Positions 5,339 through 12,984 are shown, counted from the first letter of the stretch. The stretch: 14,262 nt of DNA from Prevotella sp. UBA4339 (GCA_002393725.1 DGTJ01000067.1:1-14262), one strand, 5' to 3'. Program-made: numbers and translations. Notes: generated by a model from the sequence alone, not told the origin.

Positions 5339-7679
5339 AGGCGCTGAAGCCTGCCACAATGTGGCGAGGCTTCAGTTCGATGGTCTTGGGATTGAACTTC
5401 TCGAGAGCTTTGCTGACGTCACTGACTTCGATGTGCTGGAGGTCATGACATCCTGTAGAGTAGATACGGTTGGCCATAGCAGGGATGATACCGTTGTTGA
5501 CGAGCTGTTTCACCCAGCGGGCATTACTGAAGTTGGATGACTTCTGGCTGAGTGCATTTACGATTCCGTCATGCAGCTTGGAGCCAGCCTCGTCGGTGAG
5601 TATGTATTCGTCACGCTCAAGTAAACGGCAGGCTATTGCCATCAGCTCATCAGCATTGTAGTCGGCAAAATGATAGCGGTATGGGAATCGTCCTGCCAGT
5701 CCGGGATTGGTGCTGAGCATAGCATCCATCTCCTTGGTATATCCCGCAAAGACTATGAGCATGTCAGGATTCGGCTGCGTCAATACTGTGAGCAGAGAGT
5801 CAATTACGCGTCCGCCGAAGTCTTTCCTGTCTTCCGAGCCTACGCTGAGATTATAGGCTTCGTCGATGAAGAGCACGTTGCCATGAGCCTCTTCGAGAAC
5901 CATCTTCATGTTGTCTTCAGTCTGGCCGATGAACTGTCCTACAAGGCGAGTGCGGTCAACAGCTATTACCTCGCCTTTGGAGAGTAGGCCGAGAGAGTGG
6001 TATATCTTTCCGAGCATACGGGCCACAGTGGTCTTGCCTGTGCCGGGATTGCCGGTGAAGATAGAGTGGAACACCATGTCGCTGCTGGTGTTCAGTCCAT
6101 GGCGGCGGCGCTCAAGGAAGAGACGAGCCTGATTTGCCATAGTATTGATGCCTGTCTTCACATCTTCAAGGCCAATCATCTCGTTGAGTTCGCGTATGCT
6201 CTCGTCGTATGAGCTGACGGACGAGGTGAGCCTGGAGAAGTCAACGTCTTCATCTTCCAGCTCTGGCACGATACCGTCGAGCATTAGCGGTATGGTGCGC
6301 CGGATGTAGCGAGGACGGATCTCTTCTGTGACGAACTGCTTCACATCATTGAGCGACCAGTTGGCGAGATTACCCTGCTGGAAGCCTGTGATGATGGCGC
6401 GGGTCAGATGATCCTTCGTCTGATCACTTGTCTCCATGTCCTCATGTCGCAGTTGCCTGAAGAAGGCCTGTACCATCTCGAAACATGTGTATCGCTGCTG
6501 CTCTATGTAGCTGTCTTTCTGGAAGAACGTCTTCAGTGATGGCGCCTGATTCAGCAGCTCATCGATATCGCCTTTTGGTCCGCAGAGCCACAGGATGATA
6601 TTTCCCTGGGAATTGCGTACCTTGTCAATGATTTTTCTCAAGATAATCTTGCCGTTGGTGTTCATAAGGTCTCTGAGGCTTGTCAGACAGAGCACCATGT
6701 CTCCATAGATGTCATCCAGGACTTCAGAGAGTGGCTCGTACGGATTTGGCCTCGACATGTCGTAGAGCGTCTGGCATTCAACATGTATGAACCTGTTTAC
6801 GTCAGTTGTCATTTCCATCAGCATATTCAGAGTGGAGACGCTGATGTCATCATTGAAGGTACAGATGAGGAAATTGACGCATAGGTTCATCTTGTTTCCC
6901 CCGTGATAGCTTCTCAGTTCATTATAGAGCATCATCTGTCGGTGCTCGATGATACGCTGGCGCAGCAGGGATGTTCCGGGTATCGTGGCGATTCCTGTCC
7001 AGTTGGCATCCTTGTCCTGCAGGCATGACACGAGTGCTGTCTCAAGACCGAGAGGGTCGCATTGGAGTGGGGCAGAACAGACTGCTCGCAGCATGTCGTC
7101 GATTTCGAAGTCTATTCTCATTGTTGCCGATTCATGACCGTCGAGTATCAGAAGAATGTACTTGCCGGGTATCCAGATCTTGTCTGACTGAATTGCGATG
7201 CTAATCTTGTTTTCGCATAGTGATTGCAGTAATGAGTCATCGGTGCTGCGGCCCATAGGATAGTAGGAGTCTGTGTAGACGAAGCACTGATAGCGGTGCT
7301 CTTCAGCCTGTATTTCTGGTTTCAGGCTCATGGTTACTTCCAAGGGTCCTTCGCTGTAGCGATCAGTATCATATCCAGGCAGTACGTCGATGTCGACAGA
7401 CAGAATTCCTTCTGTGATGCAGCATCCTTCATTACCGTTTTTGATAAGCATGTCGACTATCAGGTCGTTGATTTCTTTTGGGAAAGGCATGTCGTCAGAC
7501 TCCTGGTCGTCGTGGGAGACAGTGCTTTCCTGAGTTCCTTCGGTGTCGTCATGTGAGATAGTGGTTTCCTGAGTTCCTTCAGTGTCGTCGGGTATGTTAG
7601 CACAACCTTCTTCCTCTAAGAAATCCAGGAATAATGATTCAAAGTCTTTTTCAATCTGTGTTTTGGGGTCTTTTTGCAT
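5337..7679 (-). CDS. AAA+ ATPase, CbxX/SpoVK type, with a degenerate first AAA domain
   Basis: The 780-residue cytoplasmic protein has a clear C-terminal AAA+ module of the CbxX/CfxQ (SpoVK-like) kind: Walker A GNPGTGKTT at 543-551, Walker B VLFIDEA at 602-608, sensor region IVFAGYTKEM at 642-651, arginine-finger region NPGLAGRF at 658-665 (R664) and a lid with NARWVKQL at 719-726. Residues about 265-460 appear to repeat this module without catalytic residues: GNIILWLCGPKGDIDELL lines up with the sensor region and APSLKTFF with NPGLAGRF. Residues 31-56 hold two copies of a 13-residue acidic Thr/Ser/His repeat. Residues about 65-250 are an unrecognised, probably beta-rich domain. The gene stands alone, with a long leader. 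Such ATPases remodel protein complexes; the partner here is unknown. Confidence 0.85.
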   Translation of the reverse strand: MQKDPKTQIEKDFESLFLDFLEEEGCANIPDDTEGTQETTISHDDTEGTQESTVSHDDQESDDMPFPKEINDLIVDMLIKNGNEGCCITEGILSVDIDVLPGYDTDRYSEGPLEVTMSLKPEIQAEEHRYQCFVYTDSYYPMGRSTDDSLLQSLCENKISIAIQSDKIWIPGKYILLILDGHESATMRIDFEIDDMLRAVCSAPLQCDPLGLETALVSCLQDKDANWTGIATIPGTSLLRQRIIEHRQMMLYNELRSYHGGNKMNLCVNFLICTFNDDISVSTLNMLMEMTTDVNRFIHVECQTLYDMSRPNPYEPLSEVLDDIYGDMVLCLTSLRDLMNTNGKIILRKIIDKVRNSQGNIILWLCGPKGDIDELLNQAPSLKTFFQKDSYIEQQRYTCFEMVQAFFRQLRHEDMETSDQTKDHLTRAIITGFQQGNLANWSLNDVKQFVTEEIRPRYIRRTIPLMLDGIVPELEDEDVDFSRLTSSVSSYDESIRELNEMIGLEDVKTGINTMANQARLFLERRRHGLNTSSDMVFHSIFTGNPGTGKTTVARMLGKIYHSLGLLSKGEVIAVDRTRLVGQFIGQTEDNMKMVLEEAHGNVLFIDEAYNLSVGSEDRKDFGGRVIDSLLTVLTQPNPDMLIVFAGYTKEMDAMLSTNPGLAGRFPYRYHFADYNADELMAIACRLLERDEYILTDEAGSKLHDGIVNALSQKSSNFSNARWVKQLVNNGIIPAMANRIYSTGCHDLQHIEVSDVSKALEKFNPKTIELKPRHIVAGFSA
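7511..7588 (-). repeat. In-frame 39-bp tandem repeat in the AAA+ gene
   Basis: Two 39-bp units (7511-7549 and 7550-7588) differ at only a few bases and encode DDTEGTQETTISH and DDTEGTQESTVSH. The unit is a multiple of three, so copy number could change without breaking the frame. It lies in an acidic linker near the N-terminus. Confidence 0.85.
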
Positions 7680-7918
7680 AGATAAATAATTGTGTTGTTT
7701 TTTTGAAATACGAAAGTATTAGCCTTCTTTTGGAAGGCATGAGAGATAAAGTGTTCTAAACAGCTTGTTGTATCAGAATGTCAATGAGCAAACGAACCCG
7801 CCGGACTTTCTCATCCGGTGCATAAAGATTGGAATGTGATTTTGATAACTGTTACTTGATTGTCATGTGTATTTGTTAATTGCGGATGCAAAGGTATTAA
7901 AAAAATCCGATGCCGCAA
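7680..7918 (-). promoter_or_regulatory. Promoter and long leader of the AAA+ gene
   Basis: On the minus strand, TTG (7918-7916), 19 bp of spacer and TACCTTTGC (7896-7888) form a good Bacteroidetes promoter. Its -33 box lies inside the loop of the TrpB2 terminator. The leader to the ATG at 7679 would be about 200 nt. It contains the hairpins ccgga/tccgg (7801-7805 with 7814-7818), gccttc/gaaggc (7722-7727 with 7733-7738) and aatac/gtatt (7707-7711 with 7716-7720). A weaker box, TACTTTCG (7718-7711), could give a much shorter leader. No ORF or known riboswitch is evident. Confidence 0.55.
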
Positions 7919-7937
7919 GCATTGGCATCGGATTTTT
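7901..7937. terminator. Bidirectional intrinsic terminator after trpB2
   Basis: A perfect 14-bp stem, aaaaatccgatgcc (7901-7914) with ggcatcggattttt (7924-7937), has a 9-nt loop and is flanked by A/T runs that give a U-tract on either strand. It lies 29 bp after the trpB2 stop. Confidence 0.9.
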
Positions 7938-7966
7938 ATTATCGGAGTGTTGTTTTTAACTTTTTT

Positions 7967-9325
7967 TTATTTATCGAGTTCTGCAAGGTTTGCTGCTATC
8001 ATCTCATCAGTTACCGTGTAGTTCTGCAGGTCACCATTGATGAATGCTTCATAGCTTGGCATGTCGATCAGTCCGTGACCAGAGAGGTTGAAGAGTATTA
8101 CCTTCTCCTCGCCAGTCTCCTTGCACTTTTTGGCTTCACGTATGGTTGCTGCTATTGCGTGTGTACTCTCTGGGGCAGGGATGATACCCTCTGTGCGTGC
8201 GAAGAGTAGTCCTGCTTCGAATGTCTCAAGTTGTGGGATGTCGACACCGTGCATCAGTCCGTCCTTGATGAGCTGTGAGATAATCATTCCTGCACCGTGA
8301 TAGCGCAGACCTCCGGCATGGATGTTCGAAGGCTTAAAGTTATGTCCCAGCGTGAACATTGGCAGTAACGGGGTATATCCGGCTTCGTCGCCGAAGTCAT
8401 AGCGGAACTGTCCGCGTGTAAGCTTTGGACAGCTGTCGGGCTCGGCAGCAATGAACTCAGTGTGGCGCTCACCACTCAAGTTGTGGCGCATGAATGGGAA
8501 AGAGATACCTCCAAAATTCGACCCTCCGCCAAAGCAGCCGATGACGATATCGGGATACTCTCCAGCCATCTGCATCTGCTTCTCTGCCTCAAGACCGATA
8601 ATCGTCTGGTGCAGGCCTACGTGATTCAGCACAGAGCCGAGTGTGTACTTGCAGTTCGGGGTCGTTGTGGCCAGTTCCACAGCCTCTGATATGGCAGTAC
8701 CCAGCGAGCCGGGATGTGTCGGATCCTTTGTGATAATGTTCTTGCCGGCGCGGGTAGACATCGATGGAGAACCTGTAACGGCTGCACCGAAGGTACGCAT
8801 CACGCTTGAGCGGTAGGGCTTCTGCTGCATGGTGATCTTTACCTGATAGACGGCACACTCCAGTCCGTATAACTTGGCAGCATAGCTGAGAGCCATTCCC
8901 CATTGGCCGGCTCCTGTCTCAGTAGTCACATTGGTGGTGCCTTCCTGCTTGGCATAATAGCACTGTGGAAGGGCTGAGTTGATCTTATGTGAACCGAGGG
9001 GGTTCGTCGATTCGTTCTTGAAATAGATATGTGCCGGTGTGCCAAGTGCCTCTTCAAGGGCATAGGCGCGCACAAGTGGGGTAGAACGATAGTATTTGTA
9101 CTTCTCAAGCACATCTTCTGGGATGTCTATCCAGCGGTGCTCTGTGTCCAGTTCCTGTACACAACACTCACGAGGGAAGATGTGTGCCAGATCGTCAACT
9201 CCCAGAGGCTGCTTGGTAACAGGGTGGATGGGAGGCATCGGCTTGTTGGGCATGTCTGCCTGAATGTTGTACCATTGTGTTGGAATCTCACTCTCTTGGA
9301 GGATGAATTTTTTTTGTTTAGCCAT
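7967..9325 (-). CDS. trpB: Tryptophan synthase beta chain, TrpB2 type
   Basis: The 452-residue PLP enzyme joins indole and L-serine to make tryptophan. The PLP lysine is in GSHKIN (K114). TETGAGQWG at 135-143 carries the catalytic Glu136, and GGGSN at 266-270 is the phosphate-binding loop. EGIIPAPESTHA (379-390) and SGHG (415-418) complete the active site. The extended N-terminus (about 80 residues before the TPL strand) and TETGAGQW in place of AETGAGQH are features of the TrpB2 branch, which often works without TrpA and may salvage free indole. No trpA or other trp gene is nearby and a strong terminator follows, so it is a single-gene unit. The ATG at 9325 is 34 bp from a TACCTTTG box. Confidence 0.93.
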   Translation of the reverse strand: MAKQKKFILQESEIPTQWYNIQADMPNKPMPPIHPVTKQPLGVDDLAHIFPRECCVQELDTEHRWIDIPEDVLEKYKYYRSTPLVRAYALEEALGTPAHIYFKNESTNPLGSHKINSALPQCYYAKQEGTTNVTTETGAGQWGMALSYAAKLYGLECAVYQVKITMQQKPYRSSVMRTFGAAVTGSPSMSTRAGKNIITKDPTHPGSLGTAISEAVELATTTPNCKYTLGSVLNHVGLHQTIIGLEAEKQMQMAGEYPDIVIGCFGGGSNFGGISFPFMRHNLSGERHTEFIAAEPDSCPKLTRGQFRYDFGDEAGYTPLLPMFTLGHNFKPSNIHAGGLRYHGAGMIISQLIKDGLMHGVDIPQLETFEAGLLFARTEGIIPAPESTHAIAATIREAKKCKETGEEKVILFNLSGHGLIDMPSYEAFINGDLQNYTVTDEMIAANLAELDK

Positions 9326-9358
9326 AATTAAAATGTTTTGGATTGGTTATCTCCGTTG

Positions 9359-9366
9359 CAAAGGTA
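9359..9366 (-). promoter_or_regulatory. -7 box of the trpB2 promoter
   Basis: TACCTTTGC on the minus strand matches the Bacteroidetes box and lies 33 bp before the trpB2 ATG, in the 74-bp gap after the hybrid kinase gene. A clear -33 TTTG is not seen. The gap shows no intrinsic terminator, so some read-through from the kinase gene is possible. Confidence 0.7.
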
Positions 9367-9399
9367 ATGCTTTTTATCTAGTTATATGAGTTAAATTAG

Positions 9400-11094
9400 T
9401 TAAAGGGAGTTAAATTGGCCATTTTTCTTTTGAGAAAGGCTTTCCAGAAACTCTTTAGGCAGTATGCCGAATTGCTTCTTAAAGCAGGAGGAGAAATATT
9501 TCGGGTCTTGGAATCCTACTTTGTATGCGAGCTCGTTTACACGCAAGTTGGGATTTGCTTCTGCCAGCCTTTTGGCCTCTTTCATTCGTGCCTCGCGTAT
9601 AAATGAGCTTACATTCATGCCGGTGATGGCCCTGAGCTTGTTGTAGAGAGTGGATGGGCTAACGCCTATGTCTGCTGCGAGTCTGTCGCGGTCGTAGTCT
9701 GCATCATTTAGTCGGCCTTGCAGACAATCGATAGCCTTTTTTATAAATTCCTGTTCTGGTGTAGGTGGAATATCGCTGTTGACTTCTGTGCTTTGGGTGA
9801 TGTCCTGAAGAGCACGTTTGCGGTTGGCAATCATATTGTCGATGCGGAGCCTGAGTTCACCAAGTCGGAATGGCTTGGTAATATACTCATCGGCACCGAT
9901 GCGTAGTGCTTCCTGACGAGCTTCTTCCTGTGTGTTGGCACTGATGAGAATAATAGGCAGATGGCTGAGGGTAGAGTCGGTCTTTATTGCTTGTGTGAGT
10001 TCGAGACCGTCCATCTGGGGCATCATAACGTCTGAGATGATGAGATCTAAACGAGTTTTGTGGATGATGTTGAGAGCATCTTTGCCGTTCTGGGCAATGA
10101 ACACATGGTACTGGTTTTTCAGAGCCTGATATAGGAGCATTAAGAGGTCTGGACTGTCTTCGGAGATAAGGATATTGTATTTCCCGTCATCTCCTAAGCT
10201 ACTCACTAATGTTGATTTGTTGATGTCTGGCACGTCGGTAGTAACGTCTATGGCTATCTCCCTGGCACCGCTCATGTCTATCTTGTTCTCTTCGTCTATT
10301 TCTGCTGCTTTGAAGGCTTCTTTTGTGATAGGAAGGGTGATACGGAACTCGGTTCCCTTGCCTTCTTCACTCTCAAAGCTGATCTTGCCATGATGTAGGA
10401 AAACCAAGTCGTGAGTGAGTGCTAAGCCCAATCCTGTTCCGATAGTCTTATGCCTGCGGTATTCACCGTCGTAGAAGCGTCGGAAGAGATGCCTCTGCAT
10501 ATCTTTTGGTATGCCACAACCAGTATCACGTACATTAATATATATATAATCATAGTGTTGACTGGTTAGTACCTCGAGTGCCACCTCTCCTTTACTGGTG
10601 TATTTTGCAGCATTGGAGATGAGGTTGTATATTATCTTGTCGAGCTTGTCGGTATCTATCCAGCCCATCATGCTCTCTGGGACGCAGTTGATTGTGAAGG
10701 AGATGCCTTTTCTGTTTATCAAGGGCTTGAGGCAAAGGGCAGTATCGTGGATGTATTTCATGACGTCACCGTAAGCCACCTTAAGTTTTAGTTCTCCGGA
10801 TTGAGACTTGCTGGTTTCGAGAATCTGCTGCAGAAGGTGCACCATGCGTTGGATATTCATCTGCATAATGTCATATTCGTGACTATGTTGAGCAGAATCC
10901 TCACGCAGTTGGTCTACGGAGGCTGAGATGACGGTGAGGGGAGTAAGCAGCTCATGGGTGATGTTGGTGAATATTTGCTCCATCTGAAGGCGCTGTCTCA
11001 CGCGCATACTTCTTCGGTAGACCTCTCTTCCTGCAAGAAAAGCGGCTGCCATTATAGGAATTGCTGATATTATAATTATTGCATAGGTATTCAT
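9400..11094 (-). CDS. Hybrid two-component regulator (kinase-receiver-AraC) lacking a periplasmic sensor
   Basis: One polypeptide carries a short N-terminal membrane span (about residues 5-22), a HisKA domain with ITHELLTPL (H47), an ATPase domain (NLISNAAKYT at 157-166, DTGCGIP at 190-196, GTGLGLA at 219-225), a receiver domain with ISDVMMPQMDG (phospho-acceptor D355, K407) and a C-terminal AraC-type DNA-binding domain (about 450-555). This is the output half of the Bacteroidetes HTCS regulators, but the usual large beta-propeller sensor is absent. The start chosen is the ATG at 11092-11094 (564 residues), because a TAATTTTGC promoter box lies at 11122-11114. An upstream ATG at 11154 (584 residues) would lie before that promoter. 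It may sense a membrane signal or act with a partner protein. A palindrome 94 bp upstream is a candidate self-control site. Confidence 0.88.
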   Translation of the reverse strand: MNTYAIIIISAIPIMAAAFLAGREVYRRSMRVRQRLQMEQIFTNITHELLTPLTVISASVDQLREDSAQHSHEYDIMQMNIQRMVHLLQQILETSKSQSGELKLKVAYGDVMKYIHDTALCLKPLINRKGISFTINCVPESMMGWIDTDKLDKIIYNLISNAAKYTSKGEVALEVLTSQHYDYIYINVRDTGCGIPKDMQRHLFRRFYDGEYRRHKTIGTGLGLALTHDLVFLHHGKISFESEEGKGTEFRITLPITKEAFKAAEIDEENKIDMSGAREIAIDVTTDVPDINKSTLVSSLGDDGKYNILISEDSPDLLMLLYQALKNQYHVFIAQNGKDALNIIHKTRLDLIISDVMMPQMDGLELTQAIKTDSTLSHLPIILISANTQEEARQEALRIGADEYITKPFRLGELRLRIDNMIANRKRALQDITQSTEVNSDIPPTPEQEFIKKAIDCLQGRLNDADYDRDRLAADIGVSPSTLYNKLRAITGMNVSSFIREARMKEAKRLAEANPNLRVNELAYKVGFQDPKYFSSCFKKQFGILPKEFLESLSQKKNGQFNSL

Positions 11095-11114
11095 TACTGT
11101 TGGATTTGCCAGCG

Positions 11115-11122
11115 CAAAATTA
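11115..11122 (-). promoter_or_regulatory. -7 box of the hybrid regulator gene
   Basis: TAATTTTG followed by C on the minus strand fits TAnnTTTGC, 20 bp before the ATG at 11094. It supports the shorter start. The -33 region is T-rich with no clear TTTG at the expected distance. Confidence 0.6.
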
Positions 11123-11187
11123 AGGAAAAAACTCCAAAATCCGATAAAAATCAAGAAAAAAGTGCTCTTTTGGGGGTTATTTTGGTA

Positions 11188-11234
11188 GAAAATGCGTTAT
11201 TTTATGGCTAAAATGCGTGAAATAACGCATTTTC
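11188..11234. promoter_or_regulatory. Perfect 15-bp inverted repeat with a third half-site, candidate operator
   Basis: The arms gaaaatgcgttattt (11188-11202) and aaataacgcattttc (11220-11234) are exact inverse complements around a 17-nt centre. The core aaaatgcgt occurs at 11189-11197 and again, in the same orientation, at 11210-11218, 21 bp apart; the inverted core is at 11225-11233. The site lies between the minus-strand promoter of the hybrid regulator (box at 11115-11122) and a plus-strand box at 11280-11287, so it could control both. Confidence 0.7.
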
Positions 11235-11279
11235 GACCTATTGTGATAAAAACTCGACCTGCCTTTGACTTTTATAAGC

Positions 11280-11287
11280 TATCTTTG
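11280..11287 (+). promoter_or_regulatory. Plus-strand -7 box facing trxB
   Basis: TATCTTTGC matches the Bacteroidetes box. No good -33 TTTG is found 19-21 bp upstream. There is no plus-strand protein gene downstream, only a terminator about 60 bp away. Confidence 0.55.
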
Positions 11288-11293
11288 CACTCG

Positions 11294-11376
11294 GAAAGAT
11301 TTTTAATGGTTAAGGTTTATGGTTGATTAATTTAAATCGCACGAAAAAGGCTCGTTGTGAAACGGGCCTTTTTCTT
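11294..11376 (+). ncRNA. Candidate ~80-nt small RNA
   Basis: A transcript started by the box at 11280-11287 would begin near 11294 and end in the T-run of the strong hairpin at 11344-11373, about 80 nt in all. The 5' half is U/A/G-rich and unstructured by eye (ttaatggttaaggtttatgg); the 3' half is the terminator stem, a common layout for bacterial small RNAs. The only short frame (six codons from ATG at 11308) is not convincing. The alternative is that the box is not used and the hairpin only terminates trxB. The exact ends are estimates. Confidence 0.4.
11344..11373. terminator. Bidirectional intrinsic terminator after trxB
   Basis: The arms aaaaaggctcgtt (11344-11356) and aacgggccttttt (11361-11373) form a 13-bp stem with one wobble and a 4-nt loop (gtga). 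A U-tract is available on both strands. It lies 21 bp after the trxB stop. Confidence 0.9.
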
Positions 11377-11394
11377 ATTGAGGAAAACGTGAAC

Positions 11395-12327
11395 TTACTT
11401 GTTGAGAAGATATCTTTCTGCCTCTATGGCAGCCTGACAGCCTGATCCGGCAGCAGATATAGCCTGACGATATACTGGATCGGCACAGTCTCCTGCAACG
11501 AACACTCCAGGGATCTTTGTCTTAGGAGTTCCGTCAATCTTCTTCAGATAACCTACCTCGTCAGTATCCAGCCACTCCTTGAAGATATCAGTATTGGGCT
11601 TATGACCTATTGCGAGGAAGAATCCGTCGATAGCTATATCAACAAGTTCTTCGTCTGGCTCTCCCTTGCGTTTTACCAGATGTGCACCCTCTACACCGTT
11701 CTCTCCAAAGAGTCCTAAAGTGTTATGCTCGAATAGGATCTCAATGTTCTCGGCAGTCTTCACGCGCTGTTGCATCACCTGTGAGGCACGAAGGAACGGC
11801 TTACGAACGATGAGATAAACCTTTTTGGCGAGTCCTGCGAGATAAAGCGCATCTTCGCAAGCTGTATCTCCGCCTCCAACGACAGCTACGGTCTTCTTAC
11901 GATAGAAGAAACCGTCGCAGGTGGCACATGCTGACACGCCCTGACCATTGTATTTGCGCTCATCGTCAAGTCCCAGATACTTTGCTGAGGCTCCAGTGGC
12001 AATGATAACGCTGTCTGCCTCAATCTCTGTTCCGTCATCGGCAGTACAGAGATAAGGGGCTTTAGAGAAGTCTACCTTGGTAATCTCTCCGTTTCTGATA
12101 TCTGTTCCGAAACGCTCTGCCTGTTCCCTGAGATCCATCATCATCTGATTTCCGTCGACACCTTGAGGGTATCCTGGGAAATTCTCCACTTCTGTTGTCT
12201 GAGTGAGCTGTCCGCCGGGCTGCATGCCGCTATACTCTATAGGACTGAGGTTTGCGCGGCTAGCATAAATGGCAGCGGTATATCCTGCTGGACCGCTGCC
12301 TATAATCAAACATTTTGTATGCTCCAT
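11395..12327 (-). CDS. trxB: Thioredoxin reductase
   Basis: The 310-residue FAD enzyme passes electrons from NADPH to thioredoxin in the cytoplasm. The FAD-binding GSGPAG lies at 10-15, the redox-active CATC at 134-137 (C134, C137), the second nucleotide-binding motif GGGDTA at 151-156 and the FAD-contacting AGDCAD at 278-283. The NADPH-phosphate region reads VRKPFLRAS (174-182), a variant of the HRRxxxRA found in the Escherichia coli enzyme. Its ATG shares one base with the upstream peroxidase stop (TAATG), so the two proteins are translated together, and the reductase probably supplies the peroxidase through thioredoxin. Length is normal. Confidence 0.95.
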   Translation of the reverse strand: MEHTKCLIIGSGPAGYTAAIYASRANLSPIEYSGMQPGGQLTQTTEVENFPGYPQGVDGNQMMMDLREQAERFGTDIRNGEITKVDFSKAPYLCTADDGTEIEADSVIIATGASAKYLGLDDERKYNGQGVSACATCDGFFYRKKTVAVVGGGDTACEDALYLAGLAKKVYLIVRKPFLRASQVMQQRVKTAENIEILFEHNTLGLFGENGVEGAHLVKRKGEPDEELVDIAIDGFFLAIGHKPNTDIFKEWLDTDEVGYLKKIDGTPKTKIPGVFVAGDCADPVYRQAISAAGSGCQAAIEAERYLLNK

Positions 12328-12878
12328 TATTTTAAAAGCTCTTCTATCTGCTTCTCAATGTTTTCAATCTTCTCTGTTGGCTCGAAACGGGCTACTACCT
12401 GACCTTTCTTATTGATAAGGAACTTAGTGAAGTTCCACTTGATGTCGGGCTTCTGCTTGTAGTCAGGGTCTGCCTTTGAGAGCATGTCATCGAGGATATG
12501 TGCGATAGGATGCTCCATATCCCATCCGGCAAAGCCTTTCTCCTCCTTGAGCATCTTGAATAGCGGCTCGGCATCGTCGCCATTCACCTTTACTTTCTTG
12601 AATCGGGGGAACTCGGTGCCGAAGTTGAGCTTGCAGAACTCATGGATGCTCTCGTCAGTTCCGGGAGCCTGCTGCCCGAACTGGTTGCATGGGAAATCGA
12701 GAATCTCGAAACCTTGAGCATGATATTTCTCGTAGAGTTTTTCCAGTTCATCATACTGAGGTGTGAAACCGCACTTTGTAGCGGTATTCACGATGAGTAA
12801 CACTTCATTGGCGTACTCCTTGAGGGATACGTCCTTGCCTTTTCTGTCCTTGACAGAGAATTCATAAATAGTTTTCAT
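12327..12878 (-). CDS. Glutathione-peroxidase-family thiol peroxidase, probably thioredoxin-dependent
   Basis: The 183-residue protein removes hydrogen peroxide and organic peroxides. The peroxidatic cysteine is C36 in NTATKCGFTPQY, with C64 in FPCNQFG, Q70 and the WNFTKF motif (W148, N149) forming the usual active-site group. C82 in FCKLNFG sits where yeast Gpx3 has its resolving cysteine, so this is a two-cysteine form reduced by thioredoxin rather than glutathione. Overlap with trxB supports this. There is a loop of about 25 residues (about 112-145) before WNFTKF that is longer than in the shortest members. No signal peptide is present. A TATATTTG box lies 35 bp before the ATG. Confidence 0.92.
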   Translation of the reverse strand: MKTIYEFSVKDRKGKDVSLKEYANEVLLIVNTATKCGFTPQYDELEKLYEKYHAQGFEILDFPCNQFGQQAPGTDESIHEFCKLNFGTEFPRFKKVKVNGDDAEPLFKMLKEEKGFAGWDMEHPIAHILDDMLSKADPDYKQKPDIKWNFTKFLINKKGQVVARFEPTEKIENIEKQIEELLK

Positions 12879-12913
12879 TGTCTATATTAAAAAAATGTGT
12901 AGAATCGTGGGTA

Positions 12914-12921
12914 CAAATATA
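12914..12921 (-). promoter_or_regulatory. -7 box of the gpx-trxB operon
   Basis: TATATTTG on the minus strand fits the Bacteroidetes consensus, 35 bp before the peroxidase ATG. A clear -33 box is not seen. The 106-bp gap after the nuclease gene has no convincing terminator. Confidence 0.65.
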
Positions 12922-12984
12922 CGAAATAATTGATGAAAGGCACATGATAAATACTAAATATTTCCCTCCCTTGGTATTTTTTAA

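Noticed and set aside
9388..9416. gagttaaatt repeated 19 bp apart around the end of the hybrid regulator gene, upstream of the trpB2 promoter.
   Set aside because: Short and AT-rich, and one copy lies in coding sequence; too likely by chance to call an operator.
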